In this document: one piece after another, positions 60,815 to 64,000 of the stretch
How the letters are laid out: each line of letters starts with the position of its first letter
Position numbering within the stretch: position 1 is the stretch's first letter
DNA from: Legionella sp. km772
Lineage (GTDB): Bacteria > Pseudomonadota > Gammaproteobacteria > Legionellales > Legionellaceae
Assembly: GCF_003989735.1 (NCBI RefSeq)
Contig: NZ_RZGQ01000001.1
Location: forward strand, 1 to 64,000
Reading direction: 5' to 3'
Length of the DNA: 64,000 nucleotides
Notes under the pieces: model-generated
Told to the model about the DNA's origin: nothing
Database searches by the model: none
What the model saw: the letters and a program-made list of their open reading frames with translations, nothing else
Translations under genes and position numbers: made by a program

Positions 60815-61142
60815 AAAGCGTATTGAGAATCTGTTTACACGTTTTGCTGTTTTTTATGGGCATTTATGGCGCAGTCAATTTAAAAACGATGGTTTTTTAG
60901 AGTTTGCCAAAAAAGAGTGGCTGGATGGATTAGGACAATTTGATGATGCAATTTTGGATAAAGCCATTCTCGAGTGTCGAGATCATTGTGACATGCCTCC
61001 CACTCTACCACAAATGATTACCATGTGCCGTGGTATCAAAAAACGAACGTCTTTTTATGTTGTGCCAAAAGAATCAAAGCCCGCCTGTAAAGCGGTTGTT
61101 GAACAATATATTAAGCAATGTAAAGACCATTTAATTAAATAA
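60690..61142 (+). CDS. lvrB: LvrB of ICE2
   Basis: 150 residues, from an ATG preceded by CAGGAG. Conserved core RIENLFTRFAVFYGHLWRSQF and ECRDHCDMPPTLPQM as in ICE1. The first ~40 residues lie out of frame inside lvrA, in the same relative frame as in ICE1. Confidence 0.88.
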   Translation: MKSVAQIITKKPLTLSGIQTQEAQKMNPSNPTSSICTVTDSKKRIENLFTRFAVFYGHLWRSQFKNDGFLEFAKKEWLDGLGQFDDAILDKAILECRDHCDMPPTLPQMITMCRGIKKRTSFYVVPKESKPACKAVVEQYIKQCKDHLIK

Positions 61143-61158
61143 AACAAGGAGAAACACT

Positions 61159-61419
61159 ATGTTGGTTTTAACAAGAAAAGTTGGCGAGTCTGTTGTTATT
61201 AGTGAAGACGTTTACTGTACTGTGGTGGGTTATCGTGATGGTGAGGTTCGCCTTGCTTTTGATGCTCCTCAATCCATACCAGTTCATCGTGATGAAATTC
61301 AAAGACGTATTTATCGGGAACGCCAAAAAGATCAATGGTTCAATGACTTTCCTCCCAATAAAGAAAGCATTGTTGATCGTTTAATTAGCAAATTCAAACA
61401 CAGCTTGAAATCTGCTTAA
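61159..61419 (+). CDS. lvrC: LvrC, CsrA-family regulator of ICE2
   Basis: 86 residues, nearly identical to the ICE1 copy in the first 65 (MLVLTRKVGESVVI; VHRDEIQRRIYRERQKDQWF), with a slightly different tail. AAGGAGAAACACT precedes the ATG. Confidence 0.93.
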   Translation: MLVLTRKVGESVVISEDVYCTVVGYRDGEVRLAFDAPQSIPVHRDEIQRRIYRERQKDQWFNDFPPNKESIVDRLISKFKHSLKSA

Positions 61420-61447
61420 AAATATCAGTCGTTGAGGATTATATCGT

Positions 61448-62413
61448 ATGAAGGCACAAGAAGAACAAGGAATAACGGTTAAAGACCGTGCCCGTGAAAA
61501 GCTAAGACGTGACTTAGGAGGGATGATTGAGCAAGCACTAAGTGATCCTAAAACCGTTGAACTCATGCTTAATGCAGATGGCAAGCTTTGGCAGGAACGC
61601 CTTGGTGAAGCCATGCGTTGCATAGGTAATATTACTGATACGCGCGCTGAATCCATCATTAAAACTGTTGCGGGCTTTCATGGTAAAGAAGTAACCCGTT
61701 TTAATCCGATATTGGAAGGTGAGTTACCTCTGGATGGTTCTCGTTTTGCAGGGCAGCTGCCCCCAGTAGTTTCAAAACCAACGTTTGCAATTCGTAAAAA
61801 AGCCATTTCGGTTTTTACACTAGATGATTATGTAAAATCTGGAATTATGACAGAAACACAATGCACAGTGATTAAAAAAGTCGTTATTGCGCATCGAAAT
61901 ATTCTAGTCATTGGTGGCACGGGCTCTGGTAAAACTACTTTAGTGAACGCCATTATTAATGAAATGGTTTGTAGTTCTCCATCCGAGCGTGTCTTCATCA
62001 TTGAAGATACTGGTGAAATTCAATGTACGGCTGAGAACTGTGTTCAATATCACACCACCCTTGATGTCAATATGACCCAGCTTTTGAAAACCACTCTTAG
62101 GATGCGGCCTGATCGAATCCTTGTTGGCGAAGTTCGAGGCAGTGAAGCGTTGGATTTACTTGATGCCTGGAACACCGGTCATGAGGGTGGCGCTGCTACG
62201 TTACATGCCAATAACTGTCTTGCTGGACTTCACCGTTTGAAATCACTGATTACACGTAATCCCGCTGCTCCATCTGAAATTGAACCTTTAATTGGTGAGA
62301 CGGTCCATTGCGTGGTGCATATCGCAAGAACCCCAGAAGGTAGGCGAGTTGAAGAAATCATCTCCGTCAAAGGCTATGAAAACGGTCATTACAACATCGA
62401 ACAACTTATTTAA
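61448..62413 (+). CDS. trbB: TrbB/VirB11 ATPase of ICE2
   Basis: 321 residues: [57 protein letters not shown]. Aligns end to end with the ICE1 protein, which supports the start chosen there. Confidence 0.95.
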   Translation: MKAQEEQGITVKDRAREKLRRDLGGMIEQALSDPKTVELMLNADGKLWQERLGEAMRCIGNITDTRAESIIKTVAGFHGKEVTRFNPILEGELPLDGSRFAGQLPPVVSKPTFAIRKKAISVFTLDDYVKSGIMTETQCTVIKKVVIAHRNILVIGGTGSGKTTLVNAIINEMVCSSPSERVFIIEDTGEIQCTAENCVQYHTTLDVNMTQLLKTTLRMRPDRILVGEVRGSEALDLLDAWNTGHEGGAATLHANNCLAGLHRLKSLITRNPAAPSEIEPLIGETVHCVVHIARTPEGRRVEEIISVKGYENGHYNIEQLI

Positions 62414-62422
62414 GGAATAAAT

Positions 62423-62800
62423 ATGAACCAAACATTCACTATGAATTATCGAAGTATATGGATATTAGGGGCCATTATTTTATTGCTTCTTCTCATCACA
62501 CATCCCGCATGTGCATCAAGTGCGGGTGGAGGATTACCCTTTGACTCCTATCTCACCAGAATACAAAAATCGATTACAGGCCCCTTTGCATTTACTGCCG
62601 CGATTATTGGTTTGGTTGGCGCGGGAGCCACGCTGATTTTTGGTGGTGAAATGAATGGTTTTTTGCGAACACTTCTCTTTATTGTACTGGTGCTTGCATT
62701 CTTGGTTGCTGCGCAAAATACCATGACTGCTATTACGGGCAAAGGCGCTGAAATTTCTAGACCTACTCATTCTGAATCAACAACGGAGTTGCCACTATGA
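62423..62800 (+). CDS. trbC: TrbC/VirB2 pilin of ICE2
   Basis: 125 residues: signal sequence ending near [12 protein letters not shown], two membrane helices, core sequence almost as in ICE1 with a different C-terminus. AAGGA precedes the ATG; overlaps trbD by ATGA. Confidence 0.93.
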   Translation: MNQTFTMNYRSIWILGAIILLLLLITHPACASSAGGGLPFDSYLTRIQKSITGPFAFTAAIIGLVGAGATLIFGGEMNGFLRTLLFIVLVLAFLVAAQNTMTAITGKGAEISRPTHSESTTELPL

Positions 62801-63096
62801 GTTTGAGAACAATTCCAATAAGACGATGCGGGAACCGCCCAAACCTTTTTATGGGAGGGGATCGCGAACTGGTTATGTTTTCAGGTTTACTATCAGCAAT
62901 CTTAGTATTCGCAGCTCAAGATTGGCTCGCCGCACTTTTTGGCTTTGCCCTTTGGTTTTTAGCTTTAAAAGGTCTAAGGCTTATGGCAAAAGCAGATCCT
63001 TATATGAGAGCAGTTTATCTGAGACAAAGAGGCTATCAGGCCTATTACCCAGCACGCTCAACCCCTTTTCGTAATAATAAAGGAGGTTATTTATGA
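62797..63096 (+). CDS. trbD: TrbD/VirB3 of ICE2
   Basis: 99 residues: [21 protein letters not shown] and [17 protein letters not shown], very close to ICE1. Overlaps trbE by ATGA. Confidence 0.92.
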   Translation: MSLRTIPIRRCGNRPNLFMGGDRELVMFSGLLSAILVFAAQDWLAALFGFALWFLALKGLRLMAKADPYMRAVYLRQRGYQAYYPARSTPFRNNKGGYL

Positions 63097-64000
63097 TTGA
63101 GTTCATTACCTTTTTAATAAGTATTACTGGCCTGTTGCTATTAGGTACGTTGTTTAGCGCTGCTAGAATGAAAAGTCGTAAACACCATGTCAAAAAACAT
63201 CGAAGTCATACAGCAGGATTGGTTGACTTACTGAATTATGCGGCAGTTGTCGATGATGGCGTCATTATCGGTAAAAATGGGTCGTTTATGGCAGCCTGGC
63301 TTTATCAAGGTGAAGACATAGCCAATACTACAGATGAAGCTCGTGAAATGATGGCTTTTAGAATCAATCAGGCAATGTCCTCTATGGGTAACGGCTGGAT
63401 GATCCATGTCGATGCCATAAGACGTGCTGCTCCTAGTTACAGTGAGTGCAGCGCTTCATATTTTCCCGATTTTGTGTCGAAGACTGTTGACGAAGAAAGA
63501 AGGCAATACTTTGAAAGTATTGGTGCTTTGTATGAAGGTTATTTTGTTATCACCCTAACCTGGTATCCACCTGTATTGGCTCAAAAGCGTTTTGTTGAAT
63601 TGATGTTTGATGATTCCGGGGAGAAATTAAACCACAAAGAAAAAACCCATCAATTGATTGAAACCTTCAAGCAATCATGCAGAAACTTTGAATCACGTAT
63701 GAGTGCTGCACTTCACCTGGAAAGGTTAGGCACAGAAATAATCATCAACAAACACCATAACGTCACTCAAGATAACTTTTTAAGACACATCCAATATTGT
63801 GTCACGGGAATTAACCATCCCATTAATCTGCCTAAAAATCCAATTTATCTGGATGCACTCATAGGCGGTCAGGAATTAATTCCAGGTATAACACCAAAAA
63901 TTGGCCGAAAGTTCATTCAATGTGTTGCTATTGAAGGATTCCCCATGGAGTCTTACCCAGGTATTTTAACGCTGTTGACTCAATTACCTGTGGAATATCG
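63093..64000 (+). CDS. trbE: TrbE/VirB4 ATPase of ICE2 (N-terminal part, cut by window edge)
   Basis: Open frame from the ATG at 63093 (AGGAGG upstream) to the window end, about 302 codons with no stop. Matches the first third of the ICE1 TrbE (VKKHRSHTAGLVDLLNYAAV; GKNGSFMAAWLYQGEDIANTT; TLTWYPPVLAQKRFVELMFDD). The ATPase motifs lie beyond the edge. Confidence 0.93.
   Translation, partial: MIEFITFLISITGLLLLGTLFSAARMKSRKHHVKKHRSHTAGLVDLLNYAAVVDDGVIIGKNGSFMAAWLYQGEDIANTTDEAREMMAFRINQAMSSMGNGWMIHVDAIRRAAPSYSECSASYFPDFVSKTVDEERRQYFESIGALYEGYFVITLTWYPPVLAQKRFVELMFDDSGEKLNHKEKTHQLIETFKQSCRNFESRMSAALHLERLGTEIIINKHHNVTQDNFLRHIQYCVTGINHPINLPKNPIYLDALIGGQELIPGITPKIGRKFIQCVAIEGFPMESYPGILTLLTQLPVEY

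Larger units (their letters stand above)
54084..64000. mobile_element. ICE2: second conjugative element, start only
   Basis: It begins next to the 3' tRNA-like fragment with a tyrosine integrase and an excisionase-like gene. It continues with regulators and cargo and then a second prpA, lvrA, lvrB, lvrC, trbB, trbC, trbD, trbE series on the plus strand. The proteins are clearly homologous to those of ICE1 but differ at many positions, so this is a separate element and not a recent duplication. The right end lies outside the window. Confidence 0.75.

Noticed and set aside
1-64000. CRISPR array
   Set aside because: No regularly spaced direct repeats of 25-40 bases with unique spacers were noticed; the only short tandem repeat is at 53948-53977.
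1-64000. Insertion sequences or transposases
   Set aside because: No DDE transposase frame or terminal inverted repeats with target duplication were recognised; mobility seems to rest on the ICE integrases.

Overview
The window looks like Legionella DNA: AT-rich, with the lvrA-lvrB-lvrC (CsrA-like) regulatory cluster that marks Legionella integrative conjugative elements (ICEs), and it consists almost entirely of accessory DNA. I read it as two ICEs in tandem. ICE1 runs from before the left edge to a 3' tRNA-like fragment (candidate att site) at 54038-54083. ICE2 starts there with its own integrase and runs off the right edge. No housekeeping backbone gene was recognised.

ICE1 core (about 3.4-25.2 kb). 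This is an almost gene-for-gene counterpart of the RP4 (IncP) conjugation machinery. On the minus strand the order is lvrA, lvrB, lvrC, trbB-C-D-E-F-G-H-I-J-K-L (mating pore), traG (coupling protein), traF (peptidase), a 54-residue acidic gene, traC (ArdC/Toprim primase) and a MazG-like gene. On the plus strand are traJ and traI (relaxase with Tyr22, Ser74 and His116), with a TraH-like acidic gene nested out of frame in the traI 3' end. traK, traL and traM diverge from traJ. Between traK and traJ lies an RP4-type oriT: a nic sequence nearly identical to that of RP4 and a 19-bp imperfect inverted repeat for TraJ. A divergent LexA-like repressor (prpA/lvrR type) faces lvrA across a short operator region.

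ICE1 cargo. To the left (0.4-3.3 kb) are an ABC exporter, an ABM monooxygenase-like protein and a degenerate shikimate-kinase-like protein. To the right (25.2-53.8 kb) is a large block dominated by small-molecule modification enzymes: 11 GNAT domains in nine proteins plus a GNAT remnant, four aminoglycoside-phosphotransferase-like kinase domains, two nucleotidyltransferase-fold domains, a class A beta-lactamase, two SAM methyltransferases, a NUDIX hydrolase, two P-loop ATPases, an ABC exporter, a TipAS-type MerR regulator and a MarR regulator. Most are translationally coupled. They form two long blocks, minus strand 38.2 to 27.3 kb and plus strand 38.3 to 47.7 kb, that diverge from one 146-bp region beside marR. 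Several are unusual fusions: AAC(6')-nucleotidyltransferase-DUF4440, APH-GrpB-GNAT, GNAT-GNAT, and a Cys/His/Asp domain with GNAT. I regard this mosaic antibiotic-modification array as the most interesting system here. Its far end carries an S41 peptidase, an AbiE type IV toxin-antitoxin pair with a two-site operator, a GGQ release-factor-like protein and an unrecognised 568-residue protein.

ICE2 (54.1 kb to the right edge). It holds a tyrosine integrase next to the att fragment, an overlapping excisionase-like gene, a LexA-like repressor with a 30-bp perfect palindrome upstream, a queuosine-precursor-type transporter, a hypothetical gene, a methyltransferase, and then a second prpA-lvrABC-trbBCDE set, homologous to that of ICE1 but clearly diverged. 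trbE is cut by the window edge.

All family calls come from reading motifs by eye; no database search was run.
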